A DNA stretch of 64,000 nt from the NCBI GenBank assembly GCA_052387815.1, contig JBQTIU010000013.1, positions 67,716 through 131,715 on the forward strand, given 5' to 3'. Source of the stretch: JBQTIU01 sp052387815 (GTDB taxonomy: Bacteria; Pseudomonadota; Alphaproteobacteria; CACIAM-22H2). Numbering within the stretch: position 1 is the stretch's first letter; every line of letters starts with the position of its first letter. The notes below the pieces were generated by a model, which saw only the letters and a program-made list of their open reading frames with translations, was not told the origin of the DNA and made no database searches. The position numbers and the translations under genes are program-made. Below are positions 43,896-52,509 of the stretch, piece by piece.

Positions 43896-44750
43896 TTGAC
43901 CCCATCCTCGTGCCTTGGCGGGCTGGTCGTGGCGGCTTGCCTGGCGTCGGGCGCCGCGAGCTGGGCCAGCGCCGCCGAGCCGGTCGATCTCGAGCTCGTG
44001 CTCGCGGTCGACGTCTCGGGCAGCATCGATCGCCAAGAGGCGACGCTGCAGCGCCACGGCTATGTCGCGGCCCTCACCGATCCCTTGGTCCTCCATACCG
44101 TCCGGCAGGGCGCGTTCGGGCGCGTCGCCATGGCCTATGTCGAATGGGCCGGGGCCGAACATCGGCGGCTGGTCGTCGATTGGACATCGATCCACGACCA
44201 GGCGAGCGCGCATTCCTTCGCCGCCGCGATCGCCGCCGCGCCGGCGCTGAGCGGGGTGAGCACCTCGATCAGCGGCGCCATCGAGTTCGCCGTGCCGTTG
44301 TTCGGCACCGGCGGCTTCAAGGGCGCGCGCCGGGTCATCGACATCTCGGGCGACGGCCCCAACAACCAGGGCGCGCTCGTCGCCTTGGCGCGCGACCGGG
44401 CGCTCGCCGCCGGCATCACGATCAACGGCCTGGCGATTCTCAACGACCGGCCGAACCGGTCGAATTTTCCGAGCTTGCCGGACCTCGACCTCTATTACGA
44501 AGGCTGCGTCATCGGCGGGCCCGGCGCCTTCGTCATCGTCGCCGACGGGTTCGCGACCTTCGCCACCGCCATCCGCAAGAAGCTGATCCTGGAGATCGCC
44601 GGGCTTGCCCCGCGGCGCGGCGCGGCCATCCCGGCGCGCCTTGGGCGGGGCGTGCCGCATGGGCCTTCCCGCGCCCGGCCCGTCTACGCGCCGGGCTGCG
44701 ATATCGGCGAGCGGCAGTTGCGCGAGTACTTCCGCGGCCGGATGAATTGA
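43896..44750 (+). CDS. DUF1194 protein (von Willebrand factor A-like, secreted)
   Basis: The 284-residue protein starts with a signal peptide (cleavage near ASAAEP) and contains a vWA-like fold. The metal-ion site is DVSGS (39-43), and the later segments RRVIDISGDGPNNQG and GLAILNDRP are typical of DUF1194, a family found mainly in alphaproteobacteria. Its function is not known; vWA proteins usually mediate protein contacts. The start is a TTG at 43896, chosen because it opens the signal peptide; no ATG fits. Confidence 0.82.
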   Translation: MTPSSCLGGLVVAACLASGAASWASAAEPVDLELVLAVDVSGSIDRQEATLQRHGYVAALTDPLVLHTVRQGAFGRVAMAYVEWAGAEHRRLVVDWTSIHDQASAHSFAAAIAAAPALSGVSTSISGAIEFAVPLFGTGGFKGARRVIDISGDGPNNQGALVALARDRALAAGITINGLAILNDRPNRSNFPSLPDLDLYYEGCVIGGPGAFVIVADGFATFATAIRKKLILEIAGLAPRRGAAIPARLGRGVPHGPSRARPVYAPGCDIGERQLREYFRGRMN

Positions 44751-44766
44751 CGCCGCGCACCAAGAC

Positions 44767-45435
44767 CTATCGCCGGGTCGGCGCCGGTGCGGCCGCACCC
44801 GTCAGACAGGCCACGCCGGTGCCGCCGAGCCCGCAATATCCGCCGGGGTTCTTGGCGAGATACTGCTGGTGATACTCCTCGGCGTAGAAGAACTCCGGGA
44901 CGTCGACGATCTCGGTGGTGATGCGCGCCAAGCCGGCCTTGGTAAGAGCCTGCTGAAAGGCCGCGAGGGAGGCTTCGGCCGCGCGCCGCTGCGCCGGCGA
45001 AGCGACATAGATGCCCGACCGGTATTGCGTGCCGACGTCATTTCCCTGACGCATGCCCTGGGTCGGATCGTGGCTCTCCCAGAACACCTTGAGCAGGGCT
45101 TCGTAGCCGAGCCGGCGCGGATCGAAGACGACGCGCACGACCTCGTTGTGGCCGGTCATGCCCGTGCAAACTTCCTCATAACTCGGGTTGGGCGTGGCGC
45201 CGCCGGCGTACCCGACCGCTGTCGCGAAGACGCCGGGGAGCCGCCAAAACTCGCGCTCGGCGCCCCAGAAGCATCCCATCCCGAACATCGCCGTCTCGAG
45301 ACCGGCGGGAAAGGGCGACGCCATCGGATTGCCGTTGACGAAATGGGTCGCCGGGATCGGCAGGGGTTGCTGGCGCCCGGGAAGCGCATCGGCGGGCGCC
45401 GGTATGTCGAGTTTTTTTCGCGACCTCAGCCACAT
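44767..45435 (-). CDS. msrA: Peptide-methionine (S)-S-oxide reductase
   Basis: MsrA reduces methionine-S-sulfoxide in oxidised proteins, with electrons from thioredoxin. The catalytic Cys55 lies in MFGMGCFWGAE, followed by the family segments VGYAGGATPNPSYEEVCTG, GHNEVVRVVFDP and YRSGIY. The N-terminal extension (SPADALPG-like: PADALPGRQQP) and the resolving Cys near GGYCGLGGTGVAC match the E. coli-type long form. The start at 45435 is supported by this conserved extension. No signal peptide is seen. Confidence 0.95.
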   Translation of the reverse strand: MWLRSRKKLDIPAPADALPGRQQPLPIPATHFVNGNPMASPFPAGLETAMFGMGCFWGAEREFWRLPGVFATAVGYAGGATPNPSYEEVCTGMTGHNEVVRVVFDPRRLGYEALLKVFWESHDPTQGMRQGNDVGTQYRSGIYVASPAQRRAAEASLAAFQQALTKAGLARITTEIVDVPEFFYAEEYHQQYLAKNPGGYCGLGGTGVACLTGAAAPAPTRR

Positions 45436-45477
45436 CGCTCGCTCTCCCTTTCCATGGGCGAACGCGCTCGCCCGGGG

Positions 45478-46452
45478 TCAGTGTACGCTGGGCGCCTTGA
45501 GGAAATCGTAGCGGCTCGCCGATTTGACGGTGATGGGAATGGCGGCGCCCTCGCGCCGCAGGTTCAAGCGCACCGCCGCCCCGGACGCGCCGGCGGCCCA
45601 GATCTGCCGGTACATCGCCGATAGCTCGCGCACCGGCTCGCCGTTGACCTCGGCGACGACGTCGCCGACCTCGACCCCCGCCTTGTGGGCGGGCCCGCCG
45701 GTCGACAGGCCGGCCACCACGAGCCGGTCGAGATTCTCGACCGTGTACATGCCGAGCCAGGGTCGTGGCGGTGTCCTGGTTCGGCCGAGCTGCCGCAGAT
45801 CGGCGAGGATCGGCTTGAGCGCATCGATGGGTACGAACATGTTGATATCTTCCGTATGCCCGCCGGCATGCGCCCCCTCGAGGCGCAAGGAGCCGATGCC
45901 CAGGAGCGCGCCGTCGGCGTCGATGAGCGCGGCGCCGCCCCAGCTCGGATGCGCCGGCGCGGTGAACAGGGCGTCCTCGAGCAGGTACTCCCAGTAGCCG
46001 GCGAATTCGTGTCTGGCGACGACGCGAGCCGAGAGCGCCCGCTTGAGGCCGCCGTGTCCGGCGATGATGACTTGGTCGCCGACCCGGGCCGCGCCCGAGT
46101 CGCCGAGGCGCAAGGGCGGCACCGACAGGCGCCCCAGCGCCTGGACGAGGCCGAAGCCCGTATCCTGGTCGTATCCCGCCGCGTGCCCGGCCACGACCTG
46201 GCCGCCCTCGGCCGCGAGCCAGATGGTTTGCGCCTCGACGACCAGGTAGCCGATGGTGAGCACCAGGCCGTCGTCGCCGATCAAGACGCCATGGCCCTCG
46301 CGCCCGGTGCCGAGGATATGCGCCGTGAAGGCGTCATCCGGAATCTCCGACCTGACCGCGACGACCGAGGCCAGCGCACGGCCGAGATCGAAGGCGCACT
46401 TCCCCGGGTCCGGCCGGTGGGCGGCGAGGACGGCCCAGTCTTTGTCGCTCAT
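45478..46452 (-). CDS. Trypsin-fold (HtrA-like) pseudoprotease with C-terminal PDZ domain
   Basis: The 324-residue protein has the S1C layout: a trypsin-like domain (about 25-215) and a PDZ domain (about 232-312, with GGPAHKAGVEVGDVVAEVNG). The catalytic residues are not conserved. The His position reads VLTIGYLVVEAQ (65-75) instead of TNxHV, and the Ser motif reads PSWGGAALID (169-178) instead of GNSGGP. No signal peptide is visible, so it may be cytoplasmic. It probably works as a peptide-binding scaffold rather than a protease. The ATG at 46452 starts at MSDKDW. Confidence 0.8.
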   Translation of the reverse strand: MSDKDWAVLAAHRPDPGKCAFDLGRALASVVAVRSEIPDDAFTAHILGTGREGHGVLIGDDGLVLTIGYLVVEAQTIWLAAEGGQVVAGHAAGYDQDTGFGLVQALGRLSVPPLRLGDSGAARVGDQVIIAGHGGLKRALSARVVARHEFAGYWEYLLEDALFTAPAHPSWGGAALIDADGALLGIGSLRLEGAHAGGHTEDINMFVPIDALKPILADLRQLGRTRTPPRPWLGMYTVENLDRLVVAGLSTGGPAHKAGVEVGDVVAEVNGEPVRELSAMYRQIWAAGASGAAVRLNLRREGAAIPITVKSASRYDFLKAPSVH

Positions 46453-46545
46453 CCTCTCGAACCTTTCGCGGCAAGCCCCGGGCAACCGTGCGGCCGGCCA
46501 CCCCGGAAGTCAATCCCGTTGGCGCGCGGTGAAGCGATCCTGCGC

Positions 46546-48147
46546 TCAGTTGCGGGCGAGATACGCTCGGGCCGCAACCAGTTCCGGGCGCTCGGTGTCG
46601 GCCGACGCCGCGAGGCCGACCAGCGCCGCGAAATGTCGCTTCGCCGTTTCTCGCTCGCCCGCGCGCTCGGCCGCCTGCGCCGCGCCGTGGACGGCCCGGA
46701 ACCGGTTGGGCTCCTTCTTGAGGACGGCCTCGAACGCGGCGAGGGCGAGGGCCGGCATGCCCCGCTCCAAGAGCATCTCTGCGAGCAGCTCGCGGGCCGG
46801 GGCGAGCGGGCCGGGCGTTACCGGATGCTTGTCGGTCCCATCCTCGAGGTCCGTGGCGGCGCGCATGGCGTCCAGCGCGTCGTCGAACCGGCCTTCCGCG
46901 TGCGCCAGCCACGCCGAGGCGATCTCGTGCTGGATCGCGACCTGTTCCGCCCAGTAGGCGTCCTTGGCTTCGCGGAGCTTGCCAACCGAACCGGCCAGTT
47001 TCGCGATCGCCTCCCTGGCGGCCGTCGAGTCCTTGAGGCGCGCCCGTCCGAGCGCATTGGCAAAATGGGTGATCGCGTCGACGTACAGGAAGCGGCTCGG
47101 CCGCACCGCGAGCGAAGCGGCTTCCGACCACGCGCCGCGTTCGATGGCGTACCGCGCCGAAGCGGCCGCGAGGGCGAAAAAACTTCCGAAGCGGCCCGGA
47201 TCGATGCCCGTCGCCTCGTTCATCTCGGCGAGCGTTTCGCGCGCGCGGCGGTCGCGCCCCGTTTGCAAATAGGCATAGACGAGATAGTCCATCGCATGGA
47301 GCCGGTCGCCGGGCTCGTTCTCGGCTCTTGCCGCCTCGGCGGAGGCGATATTGGAGGCGATCGAGTCGTCCCAGTGCCCGAGCCGCGTGAAGATGTGCGA
47401 GGGCATGTGCTGCGCGTGCGGCGCGGACGGCGCGATCTTGGCGTAGCGTTGGGCGGCGGCGACCCCGTGGGGCGCGAGCGCCGGGTAGTCGTAGGTGTGG
47501 ATGAGATAATGGGCGACCCCCGGGTGGTTCGGCTGCGCCGCAAAGATCTTCTCCAGGATCGCCGCCGCCTTGAGCTGATTGGCGAAGGTCTTGTCGGTGG
47601 GCAGGGCCGCGACGTTGAGGGCGAGGGCGTAGAAGATGGAAGCCTCGATGTCGTCGGGATAGCGCGCGCCAAGGCGTTCCATCGCCGCGAGGTAGGCAAC
47701 AACCCGGGCGCGATGGTCGAGCTTGTCATGGTCGCCATAGAACGCCGCGATCGCTTCGAGGTAATCGCGTTCGCGCTCCGTCTTCGCGCCGGCGGCCCTG
47801 CCCTGGTCGACGGTGGCGAGCCCGTCGCCAAGGTTCTTCGCCGGCGGCGCCGAAAACGGATTGTAGAGAAGGCTCATCGCGATCCCCCAGTAGGCGATGG
47901 CGCAGGAGGGGTCGGTCTTGAGCACTTCGGAATAGGCGGCGTGCGCGGCCCGGTACCAGAAGGAATGCTGGAGCGCCATGGCGCGGTCGAACGGAAGCTG
48001 CGCCTCGGCGCTGCACGAGGTCGGGAACTTGACCTCGCCGAGCCGCTCCGCGCCGTGCCCGCTTGCTTGCGCCTGGGCCAGCGGCGCGAGGAGCAGTACC
48101 GCAGACGCGAGGCGAGCCAAGAAGCGCTTGGTCCGTATGTCGATCAT
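46546..48147 (-). CDS. Secreted tetratricopeptide-repeat protein
   Basis: The 533-residue protein has a Sec signal peptide (hydrophobic residues 9-25, cleavage near AQA) and then many helical repeats, for example FWYRAAHAAYSEVLKTDP and AYWGIAMSLLYNPF, plus HMPSHIFTRLGHWDDSI. This resembles a family of large alpha-solenoid TPR proteins of unknown role. Three paired Cys are visible (in PTSCSAE and DPSCAIAYWG). It is preceded by AT-richer DNA upstream of the divergent carbonic anhydrase gene. Confidence 0.75.
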   Translation of the reverse strand: MIDIRTKRFLARLASAVLLLAPLAQAQASGHGAERLGEVKFPTSCSAEAQLPFDRAMALQHSFWYRAAHAAYSEVLKTDPSCAIAYWGIAMSLLYNPFSAPPAKNLGDGLATVDQGRAAGAKTERERDYLEAIAAFYGDHDKLDHRARVVAYLAAMERLGARYPDDIEASIFYALALNVAALPTDKTFANQLKAAAILEKIFAAQPNHPGVAHYLIHTYDYPALAPHGVAAAQRYAKIAPSAPHAQHMPSHIFTRLGHWDDSIASNIASAEAARAENEPGDRLHAMDYLVYAYLQTGRDRRARETLAEMNEATGIDPGRFGSFFALAAASARYAIERGAWSEAASLAVRPSRFLYVDAITHFANALGRARLKDSTAAREAIAKLAGSVGKLREAKDAYWAEQVAIQHEIASAWLAHAEGRFDDALDAMRAATDLEDGTDKHPVTPGPLAPARELLAEMLLERGMPALALAAFEAVLKKEPNRFRAVHGAAQAAERAGERETAKRHFAALVGLAASADTERPELVAARAYLARN

Positions 48148-48374
48148 GGCTTCCCCCGGATTTCGAATCTTGATGTTGATCGGTTGTCAAAGTCCAACGG
48201 GGTGTCGTAATCATAGCGAAAGGGGACACTTAGCGGAACTCGTATCGCTTCTGTGCCGAGCCCCGTCACCCCACCGCCCCAGCTTCGGGCTATAATGCCG
48301 ACGGCACTCTCGTAATCCCTGGTCCTAAATCGGGGGGTAGGTCACTTCCCGTCCAATCCGTGGAGGTCCATACC

Positions 48375-48965
48375 ATGAGCAAAATCACCGACGAGGTCAT
48401 TGCTGCCAATCTCGCCTACGCAAAGGACTTCGGAAAAAAGGCGGAGTTGCCTCTGCCGCCGGCTCGGCGCTTTGCCATTCTCACGTGCATGGACGCGCGT
48501 CTTGACCCGGCAAAATACGCCGGTCTTGCCGAAGGCGACGCGCACGTGTTTCGAAATGCGGGCGGGCGAGCCAGCGACGATGCAATCCGCTCGCTCGTCA
48601 TCTCTCATAAGCTGCTCGGCACGCGCGAGTGGTTCGTCATTCATCACACGAACTGCGGCATGGAATTGTTCACCAACGAAATCATGGGGGAGCTCCTTGC
48701 CGGCAGTCTCAACACCGCAACGCTGACCGGCGGCGATTGGCGAAATTCCGACACGAGCGGCGGGTCGACCGAGGGCCGGTACGTCAATTGGCTGACGATT
48801 AAATCCCAGGCCGAAAGCGTGTGCCATGACGTCCGCCGCATCCGTAATCATCCGTTGGTGCCGCGGAGCATCCCGATTTACGGATACATTTACGACGTCC
48901 GAAGCGGGCGTCTGAATGAAGTTCCCGACGCGACGGCATTGGGTCGACCGGCGACCCCCGTTTGA
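48375..48965 (+). CDS. Beta-class carbonic anhydrase
   Basis: The 196-residue enzyme interconverts CO2 and bicarbonate. Zinc ligands are Cys38 (in ILTCMDARLD, with Asp40 and Arg42 of the catalytic dyad), His91 and Cys94 (HHTNCGM). It belongs to the short-type beta-CA group. The ATG at 48375 has GGAGG 8 bases upstream; an in-frame ATG at 48360 is less likely. A consensus TATAAT lies at 48291-48296 without a clear -35. Its G+C and codon use look lower than the neighbours, which suggests recent acquisition. Confidence 0.92.
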   Translation: MSKITDEVIAANLAYAKDFGKKAELPLPPARRFAILTCMDARLDPAKYAGLAEGDAHVFRNAGGRASDDAIRSLVISHKLLGTREWFVIHHTNCGMELFTNEIMGELLAGSLNTATLTGGDWRNSDTSGGSTEGRYVNWLTIKSQAESVCHDVRRIRNHPLVPRSIPIYGYIYDVRSGRLNEVPDATALGRPATPV

Positions 48966-48982
48966 CCGCGAGAGGGCTTGCG

Positions 48983-49756
48983 CTACGCGGGGCTCAACAC
49001 CACTGCCTGGCAGGCTTGGCCGATCGCGCCGCGGCGGTCGTGGATCACGGTCGCGGTGATGCCGAGCCCGTTCGGCATCCAGCGCGGCGTCCCGTCGAGC
49101 CCGACCCATTCCTCGCCCGCCGCCAGGTCGGGCAGGCGCGCCAGATGCACGGTCAGGTCCGCGTTCGGGAACGCGCCCACCACCGGCCGCTCGAAGCCGT
49201 CCGGCTTGCTGGTTCCGGTCGACCAGTCGGCCAGGGCCGCGATGTAGGCGAGCGGCGTCGGCGCGTGCGCAAGCGGCCGGGTCATTCGCACCCACATGAA
49301 GCCCGCGCTCCGGCGGCGGAACTCGCACACATCTCCGAACCAGACTCCTCTGAATTCAGGCGGTCGGACCATGACCACGAGACAGGCCTCGGGCGCGCCC
49401 GCCTGCGCCGCCGGCGCGGCGAGGCCGGGGATGTCCTGCGGCCGGCCGAAGACGGCGGTGGCGGTCGCCGAGACCTTGTCCGCGGCCCTGAGCTCGGCAC
49501 CGAGCACCAGCACGCGCCGGCCTTCGCGCACGATTCCGGCATCGACCTCGAAGGCCTTGAGCGGCGTCGGGCGCAGGAGCTGGACGTGGAGGGCCAGCGG
49601 TTGCAGCCCGTGGCGCCCGTGCACCAGGTCCTCCATGGCGAGCGCCAACGCCGCCGCGACCGGGCCGCCATGCAAGCCGCCGAACGGGCCGCCGGCCTCG
49701 GGCACCGGAAGGAAGGACCGGCCGTGGCGGGACAGGATCGGGGCCGACGAGCGCAT
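48983..49756 (-). CDS. Acyl-CoA thioesterase family protein (TesB-like double hotdog)
   Basis: The 257-residue protein has two hotdog halves. The N-terminal half contains GGPFGGLHGGPVAAALALAMED and LALHVQLLRPTPL. The C-terminal half contains the conserved block PNADLTVHLARLPDLAAGEEW and ends near GAIGQACQAVVLSP. This fits the 4HBT_3/TesB-like acyl-CoA thioesterases that release fatty acids from CoA. The ATG at 49756 has AAAAGGA upstream. The acyl-chain preference is unknown. Confidence 0.8.
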   Translation of the reverse strand: MRSSAPILSRHGRSFLPVPEAGGPFGGLHGGPVAAALALAMEDLVHGRHGLQPLALHVQLLRPTPLKAFEVDAGIVREGRRVLVLGAELRAADKVSATATAVFGRPQDIPGLAAPAAQAGAPEACLVVMVRPPEFRGVWFGDVCEFRRRSAGFMWVRMTRPLAHAPTPLAYIAALADWSTGTSKPDGFERPVVGAFPNADLTVHLARLPDLAAGEEWVGLDGTPRWMPNGLGITATVIHDRRGAIGQACQAVVLSPA

Positions 49757-49790
49757 GGGGATCCTTTTTGAGCGGTAGGCCCGGCCGCCG

Positions 49791-50420
49791 TCACGGCGCC
49801 GGCAGGTTGATCGCCCCGATGCGCCAGGGGTGGCCAGGGATGGACCCCGCCACGTGGTCGATGCGGGTGAGCGACAGCGTATCGATGGTGAAGGCCAGCG
49901 CCGCTTCAGGCGCGAGGTCGAGGGCCACGGCGAGTGCGGCGCGGATCGACCCGCCATGGGCGACGACGACGATGTCGCGCCCGGCGTGGTCCGTGGTCCG
50001 GCGCTCGATCGCCGACTGCACGCGCGCGATCACCTGGACGAAGCTCTCGCCGCCCGGCGGCGTCGCATGGGCCGCGGCCAGCCAGAACCGGTGACGGCCC
50101 TCGCCGCGGCCGTAGGCGCCGATCTCGTCGTAGGTGCGGCCCTGCCAGTCGCCGAAATTTTGCTCGACGAAATCGGGCTCGACCTCGGGACCAGGCGGCG
50201 CCCCGCGCCTGCCCCAGGCCTGGCGGATGGCGGCGGCGGTCGCCTGCGTGCGGCGGAGCTGGGTGGCGAGCCAGACCGCCCCCTCGGGCAGACGGGCCGC
50301 CAGCGCCGCGATGGCGGCCGCATCCGAGGTGTCGGCCGGCACGTCGCGCTGGCCGTAGACGCGGCCGCCGGGATCGAGGACCGGGGCATGGCGGATCCAC
50401 CACCAGCGGGTGTCGATCAT
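49791..50420 (-). CDS. cobC: Histidine phosphatase, probable alpha-ribazole phosphatase
   Basis: The 209-residue protein belongs to the phosphoglycerate-mutase-like histidine phosphatases: nucleophile His11 in WIRHAPV, an acid residue in NFGDWQGRTYDEI, and the second His in VVVAHGGSIRAAL. Its position 5 bases after cobS, and opposite cobT, argues that it removes the phosphate from alpha-ribazole (or adenosylcobalamin-5'-phosphate) in the last steps of B12 assembly. The cobC name rests on that context. Confidence 0.8.
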   Translation of the reverse strand: MIDTRWWWIRHAPVLDPGGRVYGQRDVPADTSDAAAIAALAARLPEGAVWLATQLRRTQATAAAIRQAWGRRGAPPGPEVEPDFVEQNFGDWQGRTYDEIGAYGRGEGRHRFWLAAAHATPPGGESFVQVIARVQSAIERRTTDHAGRDIVVVAHGGSIRAALAVALDLAPEAALAFTIDTLSLTRIDHVAGSIPGHPWRIGAINLPAP

Positions 50421-50425
50421 CGGCC

Positions 50426-51232
50426 TCACCACGGGCTCGCCAGGAAAGCGAGGAGGACGGCAATTTCGCCCGCCTGCTGGATGGCGCCGAGAGTGTCGCC
50501 GGTATGGCCGCCGAAGCGCCGCCAGGCAAGCCGGGCAAGGCCGCAGGCGACGAGCCCGCACGTCGCCGCCGCCACCGCGCCGGCGACCGGCCCCAGGCAG
50601 AGGATAGCGAGCGCCGCTCCGATCATGCCGGCGTCGACCACGCGGCGGCGATCCGGGCGGCCGGCGGCGAAGGCGAGACCGTCGCGACGCGCCGGCTCGG
50701 TCCAGAACATGACCGCCGGCAGGACGGCGCGCGAGAGCGCGGCGGCGGCGACCAAAAGAAGCGTCGCCTCGCCCGCCCAGCCGGCATGGGACAGCGCTTC
50801 GGCGCGCAAGAGAACGGCGAAGATCAGCGCCAGCGCGCCATATACGCCGATGCGGCTCTCGCGCATGATGGCCAGGCGTTGGTCTCGGTCGGCGCCGCCG
50901 AGCGCGTCGGCGGCATCTGCGAGCCCATCCTCGTGAAGCGCGCCGGTGATCGTGATCATCGCCACGATGGCGAGGAGCGCCGCGACCCGCGATGAAAGCC
51001 CGGCCACATCGGCGAGCGCATAGGCCGCGCCGCCGATTAGCCCCACCCCGGCGCCAATCAGGGGAAAGGCGCGCACTGCGGCGCCGAGCGGCTGGCCCGC
51101 TTCGATGGCCCCGAGGCGCACTGGCAGCCGGGTCAAGAACAGCGTGGCGATGCGGAGCTCCGCCATCCACCCCAACACGGGAGCGGCCGGTCGGCCGGCG
51201 GAATCGGGTGGAACGGGCGAGGGATCGAGCAT
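50426..51232 (-). CDS. cobS: Adenosylcobinamide-GDP ribazoletransferase
   Basis: This integral membrane enzyme joins AdoCbi-GDP with alpha-ribazole to make adenosylcobalamin (phosphate). The 268-residue protein has the family signature GALHEDGLADAADALGG followed by RLAIMRESRIGVYG, about six membrane helices, and the C-terminal FGGHTGDTLGAIQQAGEI segment. The ATG at 51232 adds a 22-residue polar leader; an in-frame ATG (MAELRIATLF) is an alternative start. It is divergent from cobT with an 88-base gap. Confidence 0.93.
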   Translation of the reverse strand: MLDPSPVPPDSAGRPAAPVLGWMAELRIATLFLTRLPVRLGAIEAGQPLGAAVRAFPLIGAGVGLIGGAAYALADVAGLSSRVAALLAIVAMITITGALHEDGLADAADALGGADRDQRLAIMRESRIGVYGALALIFAVLLRAEALSHAGWAGEATLLLVAAAALSRAVLPAVMFWTEPARRDGLAFAAGRPDRRRVVDAGMIGAALAILCLGPVAGAVAAATCGLVACGLARLAWRRFGGHTGDTLGAIQQAGEIAVLLAFLASPW

Positions 51233-51320
51233 CGCGACGACAGCTTTTATTTGTGGCGCAATCCGTCCCCATATAGGACAGTCGCGTCCCGCCGCCAATC
51301 CGTTTCCCGCCGCAGGCTCG

Positions 51321-52352
51321 ATGATCCCCGCAAGCGAACCGGTCCCCAACTTCGCCGAGATCCGCGCGCTCATCGCCGAGCTCCCGGGGCCCGACCTCGA
51401 GTCAGGCGCGCGGGCGGCGGCCCGCGAGGCCGAGCTCACCAAGCCCGCCGGCGCGCTCGGCCGGCTCGAGGAGATCGCGCGGTTCCTCGCCACCTGGCAG
51501 GGCCGCCACCCGCCGCGACTCGATCGGCCCCGGGTGTGCGTGTTCGCCGGCAATCATGGCGTGGCGGCCCACGGCGTCTCCGCCTATCCGGCCGAAGTGA
51601 CCCGGCAGATGGTCGACAATTTCCGGCGCGGCGGGGCGGCGGTGAACCAGCTCTGCAAGACGGTCGACGCCGATTTGAGGGTCTTCGAGATGGGGCTCGA
51701 GCGGCCGACCCGCGACTTCACGGACGCGCCGGCGATGGACGAGGCGGAATGCGCGCGCGCGATCGCCTACGGCATGATGGCGGTCGAGCCCGGGCTCGAC
51801 GTGCTGTGCCTCGGCGAGATGGGCATCGCCAACACGACCTCGGCCGCGGCGCTGTGCCTGGCGCTGTTCGGCGGCACCGCGGCCGAGTGGACGGGGCCCG
51901 GCACCGGCGTCCAGGGGCCAGCGCTGGCGCGCAAGATCGAGGTCGTGGCCGCCGGCGTGCGGCGCCACCGGGAATGGCTCGACGATCCCTTGGAAGCGCT
52001 GCGCCGGCTCGGCGGGCACGAACTGGCGGCCATTGCCGGCGCGGTGATTGCCGCGCGGCTGGCGCGCACGCCCGTGCTGCTCGATGGCTTCGCCGCGACC
52101 GCCGCCGCCGCCGTCCTGTTCGCCCTCGATCGCCGCGCCCTCGACCACTGCCTGATCGCGCACCTCTCGGCCGAGCCCGGCCATCGCCGCCTCATCGAGC
52201 GGCTCGGCAAGACGGCGCTGCTCGACCTCGGCCTCAGGCTCGGCGAAGCCTCCGGCGCGGTGCTCGCGGTCTCCATCCTCAAGGCCGCCGTCGCCTGCCA
52301 TGCCGGCATGGCGACGTTCGCCGAAGCGGGGGTGAGCGGGCGCCAGGGTTGA
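51321..52352 (+). CDS. cobT: Nicotinate-nucleotide:dimethylbenzimidazole phosphoribosyltransferase
   Basis: CobT makes alpha-ribazole phosphate from the lower-ligand base (usually dimethylbenzimidazole) and NaMN. The 343-residue protein carries the substrate motifs VFAGNHGVAAHGVSAYPAEV, GEMGIANTTSAAAL and WTGPGTGV, and the catalytic Glu in LRLGEASGAVLA. It is the CobT of lower-ligand activation, not the chelatase subunit of the same name. The ATG at 51321 faces cobS. Confidence 0.95.
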   Translation: MIPASEPVPNFAEIRALIAELPGPDLESGARAAAREAELTKPAGALGRLEEIARFLATWQGRHPPRLDRPRVCVFAGNHGVAAHGVSAYPAEVTRQMVDNFRRGGAAVNQLCKTVDADLRVFEMGLERPTRDFTDAPAMDEAECARAIAYGMMAVEPGLDVLCLGEMGIANTTSAAALCLALFGGTAAEWTGPGTGVQGPALARKIEVVAAGVRRHREWLDDPLEALRRLGGHELAAIAGAVIAARLARTPVLLDGFAATAAAAVLFALDRRALDHCLIAHLSAEPGHRRLIERLGKTALLDLGLRLGEASGAVLAVSILKAAVACHAGMATFAEAGVSGRQG

Positions 52353-52397
52353 CGACACCGAGTTCGGGTTGCTTCTTCCGGGTGTGCTCGCCGTCAC

Positions 52398-52425
52398 TTA
52401 CATACACCTGTATACCAATCATAAA
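52398..52425 (+). promoter_or_regulatory. Candidate promoter with small inverted repeat, upstream of the PAS gene
   Basis: TTACAT (52398-52403), a 16-base spacer and CATAAA (52420-52425) could form a promoter. A dyad ATACA-CC-TGTAT (52402-52413) lies within it and could be an operator. The 157-base gap is otherwise featureless and more AT-rich than its surroundings. Confidence 0.35.
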
Positions 52426-52509
52426 CCCCGCCCGCCGCATCGGGGGGCAAGGGCTTGACGGCGGGGTGCCGCCCGGTCGCCAGTGCCGACCGGAAGGGGC
52501 TTTGAACGG

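Noticed and set aside
45685..48210. Plus-strand open frame of 841 codons opposite the PDZ and TPR genes
   Set aside because: Arg- and Gly-rich shadow without motifs; signal peptide and repeats on the minus strand are convincing.
48180..48374. Possible tRNA or small RNA in the gap before the carbonic anhydrase gene
   Set aside because: No cloverleaf or intrinsic terminator could be found; only a -10-like TATAAT is visible.
51321..52352. Reading cobS/cobT here as cobaltochelatase subunits partnering CobN
   Set aside because: The sequences are the ribazoletransferase and the phosphoribosyltransferase; the chelatase subunits share the names but are AAA+ and vWA proteins not seen in this window.
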